In this document: positions 16,308 through 25,600 of the stretch, piece after piece | How the letters are laid out: every line of letters starts with the position of its first letter | Numbering within the stretch: position 1 is the first letter of the stretch | Source of the DNA: Bacteroidia bacterium | Lineage (GTDB): Bacteria; Bacteroidota; Bacteroidia; Chitinophagales; UBA2359 | DNA: 64,000 nucleotides | NCBI GenBank assembly: GCA_030427245.1 | Contig: JAUHXA010000027.1 | Span: 24,761 to 88,760, forward strand | Direction of reading: 5' to 3' | The notes under the pieces: generated by a model | Database searches by the model: none | Seen by the model: only the letters and a program-made list of their open reading frames with translations | What the model was told of the DNA's origin: nothing | Program-made: the position numbers and the translations under genes

Positions 16308-17165
16308 ATGAAACTTACCATACGGATAGGGGGCGTTCCCGAACATTTCAATCTTCCCATTCACTTAGCCATTGAAGCAGGAGATTTTGATAAAAAAGAC
16401 ATAGACCTCCGATGGACAACCTTCAAAGGAGGAACAGGGCAAATGACCAAAGCTTTGCGAGAAGACCGAGTAGACGCCTGTATTCTTTTGACAGAAGGCA
16501 TCATCAAAGATATTCTGCAAGGCAATCCCAGCAAGATCATCAGCAATTATGTGATTTCTCCTCTGACTTGGGGTGTTCATACATCGGCGGACAATCCTTT
16601 GAATCACTACCGTGATATTTTTGATAAAAACTACGCTATCAGCCGCTTTGGATCGGGTTCGCATTTGATGGCGATTGTGGATGCAGACAGCAAAGAACAA
16701 AATATTGACGAATCACAATTCGAAATCATCCGCAATTTGGACGGAGCTTTGGAGTCTTTGGCGAAGCAAGAAACGGATGTTTTTTATTGGGAAAAGTTTA
16801 CAACCAAGCCCTATGTGGATTCGGGTCAATTGAAGCGCATCGGTGAATTTCTCACCCCTTGGCCTTGTTTTGTGATTGCCGCTACGGACAAAATATTGAA
16901 GGAACAACCCGAAAAAGTCATTGAGATGCTTCGGGTAATCCACAATGCTTGCCGCAGTTTTATGCACAATGACAATGCGGTGCAGTTGGTAAGCGAGCGT
17001 TATGGGCAAAAATTGAAGGATGTAGAGCGCTGGTTTCACAGTACAGAATGGGCTACACATGGTTGGGTGAGCGACAAGATGTTAAAGAGTGTGGTATATT
17101 CACTTCAGACGGCGGGCATTATTGAAGGAAATCAGGAAAATATGGAATTGGTTTGGAGAAGGTGA
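16308..17165 (+). CDS. Cytosolic periplasmic-binding-protein-like protein (Ca3427/THI5-like)
   Basis: 285 residues beginning directly with the fold (KLTIRIGGVPEHFNLPIHLAIEAGDF), without a signal peptide. The sequence resembles type 2 solute-binding proteins of the SsuA/THI5/NMT1 kind, in particular a signal-less subgroup known from fungi (Ca3427) and Bacteroidota. No permease or ATPase gene is adjacent, so it is unlikely to feed an ABC transporter; ligand and role are unknown. An inverted repeat AGAATAAA/TTTATTCT (16275-16307) lies just before the ATG. It may be cotranscribed with the CDP-alcohol phosphatidyltransferase 88 bp downstream. Confidence 0.75.
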   Translation: MKLTIRIGGVPEHFNLPIHLAIEAGDFDKKDIDLRWTTFKGGTGQMTKALREDRVDACILLTEGIIKDILQGNPSKIISNYVISPLTWGVHTSADNPLNHYRDIFDKNYAISRFGSGSHLMAIVDADSKEQNIDESQFEIIRNLDGALESLAKQETDVFYWEKFTTKPYVDSGQLKRIGEFLTPWPCFVIAATDKILKEQPEKVIEMLRVIHNACRSFMHNDNAVQLVSERYGQKLKDVERWFHSTEWATHGWVSDKMLKSVVYSLQTAGIIEGNQENMELVWRR

Positions 17166-17253
17166 AAACAATTTATACGCTGAACTATGCTTTCCGCACA
17201 AAAAAGCGCATCTTTAAGCCTTTTTAGATTACCAACAATTACATCAACCTTAC

Positions 17254-17868
17254 ATGAAAATACGGCTCAATATTGCTGACCATCTTAGTTTATCAAGAAT
17301 ATACGTAGCCCCCTTTTTCCTACTATTGGAATGGGATTGGGAATACAACTATTTGTTTTTGATGGGAATAGTTTGCTGGGCAATGCTGAGCGACTATTTG
17401 GATGGCTATTGGGCGAGAAAGGAAAATGTGGTTTCCAACTTGGGGGCTTTTTTAGATTTTACTGCCGACAAAGTATTCGTAGCCACTGTTTTAGTGATGC
17501 TTACCATCACAGATTGGATACCTGCATGGATGACATTATTGATCATTGGAAGGGAGTTTTTGGTGATGGGATTGCGGATATTTGCTGCCATTGAAGGCTT
17601 GGCAGTTCCCGCCTATTTTTGGGGCAAGGTCAAAACCGCTTTCACCTTTGCAGCGATTATGGGCGTATTGACCTGTGGGCAGTTGTCTGTGTGGAATTGG
17701 GATTGGGTGCCACACGATTTATTGTGGGGCATCACCTACGTTTTGCTGTTGATTTCCACCTTTTTGACGCTGAGTTCAGGTTTTGATTATATTCGGAAGG
17801 TATTGGAATATGTGACGAAAAAACGAAGTGAGACGGAAATTAAGAATGCTGAAGCAGAAAGAGGCTAA
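17254..17868 (+). CDS. CDP-alcohol phosphatidyltransferase family protein (PgsA-like)
   Basis: 204 residues, five or six TM helices. The CDP-alcohol phosphotransferase motif D-x2-DG-x2-AR-x8-G-x3-D-x3-D is complete: D47, D50, G51, A54, R55, G64, D68, D72. The size fits phosphatidylglycerophosphate synthase, which joins CDP-diacylglycerol and glycerol-3-phosphate at the inner membrane; related enzymes use inositol, serine or choline, so the alcohol is not certain. The C-terminal 30 residues are charged and cytosolic. The gene is followed at once by a palindromic repeat. Confidence 0.8.
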   Translation: MKIRLNIADHLSLSRIYVAPFFLLLEWDWEYNYLFLMGIVCWAMLSDYLDGYWARKENVVSNLGAFLDFTADKVFVATVLVMLTITDWIPAWMTLLIIGREFLVMGLRIFAAIEGLAVPAYFWGKVKTAFTFAAIMGVLTCGQLSVWNWDWVPHDLLWGITYVLLLISTFLTLSSGFDYIRKVLEYVTKKRSETEIKNAEAERG

Positions 17869-17879
17869 GTAAGGGTAAA

Positions 17880-17956
17880 AAAATAACTCCTCGTTTTCTT
17901 TTGCTAACATACCCCATCCCCTTTCAAAAGGGGAATATTGGTCGATGAGTTATTTT
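17880..17956. repeat. Palindromic intergenic element, copy 1
   Basis: Ends AAAATAACTC and GAGTTATTTT are perfect inverted repeats around an inner CCCCTTTC/AAAAGGGG hairpin. The same architecture and similar sequence occur at 29365-29451, also a few bases after a plus-strand stop codon. It may act as a terminator. Confidence 0.7.
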
Positions 17957-18023
17957 TTCTTTTTTACTAAGTTTTTTTACTTCCTTATACCATAAAGTAT
18001 TTTCACTAATTTTGAAAATCTCA

Positions 18024-18058
18024 CATCACAAATCATGTAATCCTACATCTTAAATCCA
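18024..18058 (-). repeat. 35-bp dispersed repeat, copy 1
   Basis: Reverse complement is identical over 35 bp to 38829-38863, both intergenic; weaker similarity extends about 15 bp further on one side. No hairpin or coding sense seen. Confidence 0.85.
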
Positions 18059-18150
18059 CCTAAAGTGTGCTTGCCGCACCTCACTTTACTTGCTCATAAC
18101 TGGTAAATTTATGATTTACAATATTTGACGTTTGATTTGCCCGAATCCAT

Positions 18151-18951
18151 TCAATCCTTCATCGTCGGTGAGTCGTCCGCCAAAAAACCACTCACCACCT
18201 CAAAAAACGCTTGCGGTTGTTCTGCATGAACCCAATGCCCAGCACCTTCCACCACTTCAATTTTAGCATTTGGAAAATGCTTTGAGATGATTTCATCTGC
18301 TTTCTCAATTTGCATATATCGCTCCGATGTTCCGCCTTTCACAAACAACGTTTCCCCTTCAAACACATCAAAATTGGTCAGTGAATTGGCAATCAAATTG
18401 GAATAATTGAAGTGAATCGCCTGCAAATTGAATTTCCAACGATACCCACCCGACTTGTTTCGAGCCAAGTTTTTCAACAAAAATTGGCGCACCCCCTCCT
18501 CCTCTACCAAAGGCTTCAAAGTCTCATAAGCCTCACTTCGAGATTGCAGTGAATCAATATTGACTTCAAAAAGAGCCTGAAAAATATCCTCATGTCCTGC
18601 GGGATAATCTTCGGGAACAATGTCAACGACCACCAATTTTTCGACACGATTGGGATTGTCCACAGCAAACTGCATTACCGTTTTGCCACCCATTGAATGG
18701 CCAATCAAGTGTGCTGTTTCAAGATTGTGTTCGTCCATAAACTCCACTAAATCGTCTGCCATCAGATAATAGTCAAATTCCAAACTGTGTGGAGATTTGC
18801 CGTGATTTCGTTGGTCAATCAGAAAAACATGGTATTTCTCCGCAAACCTCCGCCCCAAAGTTTGCCAATTGTCCAACATTCCGAAAAGCCCATGTAAAAT
18901 GAGCAATGGAGGAGCGTTTTCTTCGCCGAAAGATTTGAAATTTAGTTGCAT
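18151..18951 (-). CDS. Alpha/beta hydrolase (YbfF-like esterase)
   Basis: 266 residues. HGLFGMLDNW forms the oxyanion region, GHSMGGK carries nucleophile Ser86, and GAGHWVHAEQP near the end carries the catalytic His; Asp is probably in the VVDIVPE or later segment. The pattern HGLFG..NW and DQRNHGKS is typical of the YbfF group of short-chain or acyl-CoA esterases, cytosolic. Single gene flanked by repeat-rich intergenic DNA; substrate unknown. Confidence 0.88.
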   Translation of the reverse strand: MQLNFKSFGEENAPPLLILHGLFGMLDNWQTLGRRFAEKYHVFLIDQRNHGKSPHSLEFDYYLMADDLVEFMDEHNLETAHLIGHSMGGKTVMQFAVDNPNRVEKLVVVDIVPEDYPAGHEDIFQALFEVNIDSLQSRSEAYETLKPLVEEEGVRQFLLKNLARNKSGGYRWKFNLQAIHFNYSNLIANSLTNFDVFEGETLFVKGGTSERYMQIEKADEIISKHFPNAKIEVVEGAGHWVHAEQPQAFFEVVSGFLADDSPTMKD

Positions 18952-19066
18952 TTTTAGGAATCAGGTTTCAGGAACGAGGTGAGAGAATGAGTGTGAAGTA
19001 TCAAAACTTGATTACTGACTGCTCACCCCTGTCTCCTTAAAATTAGAAAACCACAAAACTAATTAA

Positions 19067-19074
19067 TAATTTTG
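19067..19074 (+). promoter_or_regulatory. -7 element placing the transcript start at the MsbA-like ATG
   Basis: TAATTTTG matches TAnnTTTG and ends only 4 bp before the ATG at 19079, so the mRNA would be leaderless or nearly so. Confidence 0.4.
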
Positions 19075-19078
19075 CCGA

Positions 19079-20908
19079 ATGAGTGACTTTATAAGAGTAA
19101 TTCGATACATCCTTCCCTTCAAAGGATATGCACTGTTGAACATCCTCTCCAATATTTTGGCGGTGTTTTTTTCATTGTTTTCATTGGTAATGGTGGGTCC
19201 TTTTTTGGAAATACTATTTGGAACCAAAGAGGTAAATATAGCAGCAAAACCTGTTGTGGAATTATCCAACCTGAAAGATTCTTTGGTAGATTTCTTCTAT
19301 TATCAACTTCAAACGATTATTGACCAATACGGCAAATTGGATGCACTGTTGTTTATTTGCATCATTGTTGCCACCTTCATTTTCCTAAAAAATTTGTTTC
19401 GTTTTTTGGGCTTGTATTTCATGGCACCCATACGGAATGGAGTCATCAGAGATATTCGGAATCAGCTTTTTAGCAAAATCACTGTTTTACCCTTAGGATA
19501 CTTCAGCGAGGAAAAAAAAGGTGATATTATGACAAGAGTAACTTCTGATGTGCAGGAAATCGAGTGGGGCATCCTGAGCGTATTGGAGGCGACTTTTCGA
19601 GAGCCCGTTGCTTTTGCAGCCTATCTCACAGCGATGTTGATGATCAGTCCAGTTTTGACGCTTTTCGTATTTACAATTCTGCCAATTACAGGCATCATCA
19701 TTGCACGAGTCGCTAAAAGCTTGAAAAAAAGTTCGCACGATGCCCAATCGAAGCTCAGTCTCTTAATGTCCATCATTGACGAAACTATTTCGGGCTTGCG
19801 AATTGTCAAGGGCTTCAATGCGATTTCTTTCCAAAATCGAAAATTCCAAAAAGAGAATCAAGCGCATTTCACCCTGATGAACCGAGTTTTGCGCCGAAAA
19901 GATTTGTCCTCACCTCTTGCTGAATTTTTGAGCATCTTAGTCGTTTGTGTTGTCTTGTATATTGGAGGTCGAATGGTGCTGGGAGGAGAGGGCGATTTGC
20001 AGCCACAGGCGTTTATCGTGTTTATGGTCATTTTTTCACAAATCATTCCCCCTGCCAGAGCTTTTGCTTCTGCTTTTTACAATATTCAAAAAGGCATGGC
20101 TTCAGTAGAACGAATCAACAAAATACTTTATGCACACAATGACATCGTAGATACTTCAAATCCTAAAGAGCTAAATAATTTTAACCACGCTATTTCGTTT
20201 AATAAGGTGTCCTTTGCTTATGAGCAACAATTGGTACTAAAAAACATTAACTTTGTACTACAAAAAGGAAAAGCTTTGGCATTGGTCGGGGCTTCAGGTG
20301 CAGGAAAATCAACCATTGCAGATTTAATCCCAAGATTTTATGATGTGACCGATGGCGAGATTTTATTGGATGGTATTGATATTAGGAAGTATCGTTTGGA
20401 GGATTTACGCAAACTGATGGGCATTGTATCACAAGAAGCAATACTTTTCAATGATACTGTATTCAACAATATTGCCTTTGGAATAGAGCGAGAAGTGACA
20501 CGAAAAGAAGTCGTCCATGCTGCAAAAGTAGCTAATGCTCACGATTTTATTGTGCAACTTAGCAATGGATATGATACCTTAGTTGGAGATAGAGGTAGCA
20601 AACTGAGTGGAGGAGAAAGGCAACGTTTGACTATTGCAAGAGCCGTATTGAAGAATCCTCCAATATTGATTTTAGACGAAGCAACATCCTCTTTAGATGC
20701 TGTTTCTGAAAAACTGGTGCAAGATGCGCTTTTCAAACTAATGCAAAATAGAACCTCAATTGTTATTGCTCACAGACTATCAACCATTCAATTTGCAGAT
20801 GAAATATTGGTGATGAGGAGAGGAGAAATTGTAGAACAAGGGACACACCAAGAACTGTTAGAGAAAGAAGGTACTTACCAGCAGTTGGTGAAATTGCAAG
20901 CTTTTTAA
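19079..20908 (+). CDS. MsbA-type ABC exporter (permease fused to ATPase)
   Basis: 609 residues: six TM helices in the first 330 residues, then the nucleotide-binding domain with Walker A GASGAGKST, signature LSGGERQR, Walker B ILILDEATS and switch His in IVIAHRLST. This half-transporter layout fits lipid A-core flippase MsbA and related lipid or drug exporters; as a homodimer it would flip substrate across the inner membrane. The lipid role is inference. No substrate genes are adjacent. After the stop comes the leader of the next secreted-protein gene. Confidence 0.85.
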   Translation: MSDFIRVIRYILPFKGYALLNILSNILAVFFSLFSLVMVGPFLEILFGTKEVNIAAKPVVELSNLKDSLVDFFYYQLQTIIDQYGKLDALLFICIIVATFIFLKNLFRFLGLYFMAPIRNGVIRDIRNQLFSKITVLPLGYFSEEKKGDIMTRVTSDVQEIEWGILSVLEATFREPVAFAAYLTAMLMISPVLTLFVFTILPITGIIIARVAKSLKKSSHDAQSKLSLLMSIIDETISGLRIVKGFNAISFQNRKFQKENQAHFTLMNRVLRRKDLSSPLAEFLSILVVCVVLYIGGRMVLGGEGDLQPQAFIVFMVIFSQIIPPARAFASAFYNIQKGMASVERINKILYAHNDIVDTSNPKELNNFNHAISFNKVSFAYEQQLVLKNINFVLQKGKALALVGASGAGKSTIADLIPRFYDVTDGEILLDGIDIRKYRLEDLRKLMGIVSQEAILFNDTVFNNIAFGIEREVTRKEVVHAAKVANAHDFIVQLSNGYDTLVGDRGSKLSGGERQRLTIARAVLKNPPILILDEATSSLDAVSEKLVQDALFKLMQNRTSIVIAHRLSTIQFADEILVMRRGEIVEQGTHQELLEKEGTYQQLVKLQAF

Positions 20909-20943
20909 AACGAGAACCGATTTAATCTATTATATACCACAAG

Positions 20944-21045
20944 AAGATGAAACGTCCATGATTAAATCATCATTAAAACACAAAAGGAAATGATTATTTC
21001 ATTTATGGTAAGTTCCATCTGACCTTCAAAAGAAAAAATAAACAG
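20944..21045 (+). promoter_or_regulatory. Structured 5' leader, copy 1 (candidate cis-regulatory RNA)
   Basis: A roughly 100-base stretch directly before the ATG at 21046 folds as a long hairpin: GATGAAAC (20946-20953) with GTTCCATC (21012-21019), CCATGA (20956-20961) with TTATGG (21003-21008, one G-U), and an inner AAATCATCATT/AATGATTATTT arm. A single-stranded conserved TCTGACCTTCAAAA-GAAAAAATAAACA follows up to the start. A clearly homologous copy stands in front of the RICIN gene on the minus strand (34840-34947). Confidence 0.7.
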
Positions 21046-22449
21046 ATGAAAGAAAGATTTACTTTACTATGCGTTGTTATTCTACTGCAATGTTCGGTTG
21101 CCCCAATTCAGGCGCAAATCAGCATTACTGCGGATGATTTACCTTACCCTGGTTTAGAAGTAGCAACAACTGTGGCTACAAACCCACCTATCACTGTCGG
21201 CAAAGCAAGTAGTCAAGCACAAATTTGGAACTATACCAAACTGAGTTCAGAAGCTACTCAAACGGTTGTTTTTGAAGCCATCACAGAAGAAGATACAGTT
21301 GCCAACGAAAGCTTTCCCAGTGCTACAATGAAAAGCAACCTGCTTTCTTTGTTTGGTGGAGGAACAGGTGGCCTTCCAATTGATGTAGGCGGTGCGGCAA
21401 GTTATTACTCACAAAATGCTGCGGGGAATGTTGTAATCAATGGGGTAAACCTCAATTTGGGATTAAATTTGGATTCATTGGGTATTGATATTGATGAAAT
21501 TACGATGATAGGAAATCCTGCTGATGCCTTTTATACGGTGGGAGAATATGGCGATTCTTTTGACAATTCGGGAAGTTATTCTTATACCATCAATGTACCC
21601 GTTGATACACTACCTATTCCAGTTCCTGTGACCATCGAACTCAATACAGATAGACATACGGAGATTGACGCTTTTGGTACAATGCAATTCCGATATGAAA
21701 ATTACGACGTATTGCGCTATAATGAAACCACTGATGTCAACTTATTTGCAGGAGTCTTATTTTTTGGAATCCCCATTTATACCTTAATAGATACAAGTTT
21801 TCAAGTTCCTTCTTATCGTTTTTACACCAAAGACAAAGGATATCCATTGGCAAGTATAACTGTAGGCGAAGATGAAACCGAGCCTTTCGTAGCATCTGTT
21901 GAATATCAAGCACAAGCAGCTCCCGACCCAATCGGATTTAGTTATGATGTAAATTGTTTGAATGTGGTTTTCACCAATACAAGCAGCGAGAGCGAATCAA
22001 ATGGAGGACCTATTGTTTTTACTTATTGGGATTTCGGAGATGGAAATACGAGCAATCTAAAAGATGCCGTTCACAATTATGCAGAAATGGGAACTTACAA
22101 AGTATATTTAGAAATAGAGGATACAGATGGCATTACAGATACGCTGTCCAAAATAATTGAAGTAGGATGCACAGATGTAAGCATAATCGACCTTCCTACT
22201 TTTACACACACCGTTTTTCCCAATCCCGTAAACGACATTTTACACTTTGCTTTTGAGGAAGATGCGCTCGCTTATATCGAACAAATCATTGTTTTCAACT
22301 CGGTCGGGCAGCAAATTCACGAGATAAACAGTCTAAAGGATGTGGTGGAATTAGATGTATCGAATTGGACAGGGGGCGTTTATTTTTACGCATTAACGAG
22401 TAAAGATAAAGGCACTATTTTTGGCGATCGATTTGTGGTTCAACATTAG
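21046..22449 (+). CDS. Secreted PKD-domain protein with T9SS type A sorting domain
   Basis: 467 residues. Signal peptide to about residue 24 (...VAPIQAQ). Residues 25-300 have no recognised domain but are rich in beta-strand patterns. A PKD domain follows at about 300-375 (NVVFTNTSSES, YWDFGDGNTS, HNYAEMGTYKVYLEI). The C-terminus (FPNPVNDILHF...GGVYFYAL...GDRFVVQH) is a T9SS type A sorting signal, so the protein is secreted through the outer membrane. It has its own structured leader and precedes the giant T9SS gene by about 210 bp, with a hairpin between them. Confidence 0.85.
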   Translation: MKERFTLLCVVILLQCSVAPIQAQISITADDLPYPGLEVATTVATNPPITVGKASSQAQIWNYTKLSSEATQTVVFEAITEEDTVANESFPSATMKSNLLSLFGGGTGGLPIDVGGAASYYSQNAAGNVVINGVNLNLGLNLDSLGIDIDEITMIGNPADAFYTVGEYGDSFDNSGSYSYTINVPVDTLPIPVPVTIELNTDRHTEIDAFGTMQFRYENYDVLRYNETTDVNLFAGVLFFGIPIYTLIDTSFQVPSYRFYTKDKGYPLASITVGEDETEPFVASVEYQAQAAPDPIGFSYDVNCLNVVFTNTSSESESNGGPIVFTYWDFGDGNTSNLKDAVHNYAEMGTYKVYLEIEDTDGITDTLSKIIEVGCTDVSIIDLPTFTHTVFPNPVNDILHFAFEEDALAYIEQIIVFNSVGQQIHEINSLKDVVELDVSNWTGGVYFYALTSKDKGTIFGDRFVVQH

Positions 22450-22463
22450 AAGAGTATTAACAT

Positions 22464-22496
22464 GACTTAATTACTAATATAAATTAAGTCGTTTTC
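22464..22496 (+). terminator. Hairpin after the PKD protein gene
   Basis: GACTTAATT (22464-22472) pairs with AATTAAGTC (22482-22490), followed by GTTTTC. It stands 14 bp after the stop. It is AT-rich, so a weak terminator. Confidence 0.55.
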
Positions 22497-22662
22497 TAAG
22501 TACTTGTTCAAACTGTTAATACAAATCTCAAATTCACTCCTAACACTTGATTACAATCAACTATTCAATATCCATCACCCTTCTATTTATCCTATAACCT
22601 AATGACTTCCATTGGACTCACTATTCACCAGTGGTTATTTAACACTCTAAACACAATAGACA

Positions 22663-25600
22663 ATGAGGGGACTTTACTTACGAATTTTACAAGCTATTAT
22701 TTGTCTCACACTTTTCTTTTTCAACTCAAACTTTATTCATGCTCAGGCAACTTACTTAATGGGAGATGTACCTTCGACAACCGATCCAGTAGGCTTCTTT
22801 TACGACGATGGAGGAAATGGTTTCCCGGGTTTTTATTCCAATCAATCTGCATCCAATGCACAACAATTTACAATTTGTCCTGAAGGTGCAGGTTGCGTCA
22901 TTATGGATTTCTCTACATTCATCACCGAAAACAGCTCTAGCCTTGGACAAGGAGACTTGTTGTTTGTTTACGATGGTCCAAATACAAGTTCCGATTTGAT
23001 TGGTGCTTATGAAGGGGCTTTATTGAACAGTGAAAATGCTTTTGGGCAAATTTTTGCAGGAAGTGGTTGTATGACCTTAGTTTTTATTCAAAATGGAGGT
23101 TTTACAACAGTCGGTTGGGAAGCCGAGTGGACTTCTTTTACCAGTACTTGTGTTACTCATTCCACTCTTGACCCGCCAGTAGATTGCGAAACAGCTATCT
23201 TGGTGTGTGATGAAGAATCCCTGAACTACAATAGTAATGGGCCTGGAGTAGAAGAATTGCTCAGTCAAGGAATTGAAGGCTGTATCTCCAGTGGAGAAAA
23301 ACAATCTGCATGGTTTGTTATAAACATCAACCAATTTGCACCTCCCAATATCCCCTTGGAGTTTACCATCGCTCCCAAACCTGGTGGCGAAGATTATGAC
23401 TTTTCTGTCTTTGGTCCGACCAATGATTGTGAAAACTTAGGGTTCCCAATTCGTTGTTCGTACGCCGAAGAGGTAACAGCAGGTACCTTACTGACAGGTT
23501 TAAGGGTAGGTGAAACAGATATCTCTGAATCTCCCACACTGGACAACAATGGAGCTGGTGCCAATGGATTTGTTTCCCCTATTATAGTCAATCCCGGTGA
23601 AACCTATTACATCATGGTTAACAACTTTTCGGCTGACAATGTTGGATTTGATTTGTATTGGGGTGATCCCGTTATTGACAACAACATATTAGATTGTACG
23701 GTTTGTGATTTCGCATTGATTATGCCCGATGATTTTTCTGTTTGTCAAGGCGAAACCTTTGACCTCATGGCTGATATTTTCAAAGGTTCTGGCTTTTTTA
23801 ATTTTGATTGGTCAAGTGACCCTCCTCTCTCACTTACAGGAGGTAACCCTGTTACCGTTTCAACTCCATTGGGATACAGTGGCCAAATAACTATAGATCT
23901 AACCGTAACAGATACAGAGGTAAATAATTGCTTTAGAGAAGGCTCTATTACCGTTGATGTACAATCAGATTTTTCATTTGGAGGAACAGAAATCACCTCT
24001 TTGCTTTGCCCTGGCGATATTACGGATGTAGAGCTGTTCGGTACCTTTGGAGATGGCACCGAGTTTACCTGGGATATTGGTGATGCCAACTTTATTGGAG
24101 GCGACTCTACCGCACTCGGTCCATTTCAGTTGAGTTGGGACGAACCTGGCGATAAATTAGTGACCGTTGCATTACAACAAGGAGACTGCAACGACATCAT
24201 TGTTGAATTAGAAACAAAAGTACTTCCTATTATAGGAACGCCTACTGTGATGTGTCCTTCACTTCCTAGTGACTCTACTTTTACATGGACACAAGTGACA
24301 GATGCAATCAGTTATACAGTGACGGTTTTGGTGAATGGAGAAGAAATAGAAACCTTCAATACCACCAGCAGTCAATACACTGTGGAAGGAGCACAAGGCG
24401 AAGATGTAGAAATCATTGTAATTGCCAATCATGGAACGGGCTATTGTGATGGCACAAGTGGTTCTGTGGAGTGTACCATCTTAGGATGTGAAATACCTGG
24501 CGATTTTGGCATTTTAGCCATCAATGATACTTACTGCGAAGAAAACGACCCCCTTCCTCTGATAGGGAATCCATCTGGAGGAACCTTTACCATAGACGAA
24601 ATCGAGGTAACTACTTTCGATCCTGCCCAAGGAGAAGGAGAATACCTCATTCAATATACTTTTGAAGATACTACACTTGGATGTATTTATACTGACATAG
24701 ATACAGTGACCGTTTTAGGAGCGTTGACTGCCGACTTTACAGTTACCGATAGTATATGTACAGATGGATTTGCCACTGTCACCTATGACGGAAATGCAGG
24801 AGCAGATGCTGATTACAGTTGGAATTTTTCAAATGGAAGTCCAAGTACATCTAACAGCCCAGGCCCTATTGAAGTAGCTTGGGACAGTGGTTCAGGTTCA
24901 TCTACTATGGTTGTCACCCTTGAAGTTTCTTCTAATGGCTGTAGTTCAGGAATACCTACTCCTCAATTTATCACTGTCATTCAAGCACCTACCGCACCCG
25001 AACTCACTTGTGACGAAGCAGAATTAGGATGTGCGAGTGTCAGTTGGACAGCCGAAGCAGGACACTTGTATTACATCGAAGCCATTGTGAACGGGAACCC
25101 TTTGCCTCCTATTCCTGCTATTACCAATGGCAACTACAATCAATGTGGGCTTGAAGATGGAGATACACTTCTGGTCAATGTCTACGCCGAAATTGAAGGT
25201 AATACCTTCTGTGGTCAGACAGCCCCTGTAAGTATTGAATGTATTGTCAATACCTGTAACGAAACACCTTTGAGTATTTTGGGAATAGACGAAACTTATT
25301 GTTTAGGAGACCAAGTAGTTGAAATCACCACCGAACCAGCAGGAGGTATTTTGAGTACAGCTTCTGCAGGTTTAATTGACAGTACCTTTACCATTGCAGA
25401 TGCAGGCGTAGGCGAACACACTATTTTATATGAATGGATGGACGAAGATGGCTGTCCGAACGATACTACATTCACAACGACTATTTATGAAATACCAACT
25501 GCCTCTTTCACCATCAATCCAAATCCTATTTGTGAAGGTTCGGGAGCAACCATCACTTACAATGGAACATCAGGCGTAGAAGATTTTGAATGGGACTTTG

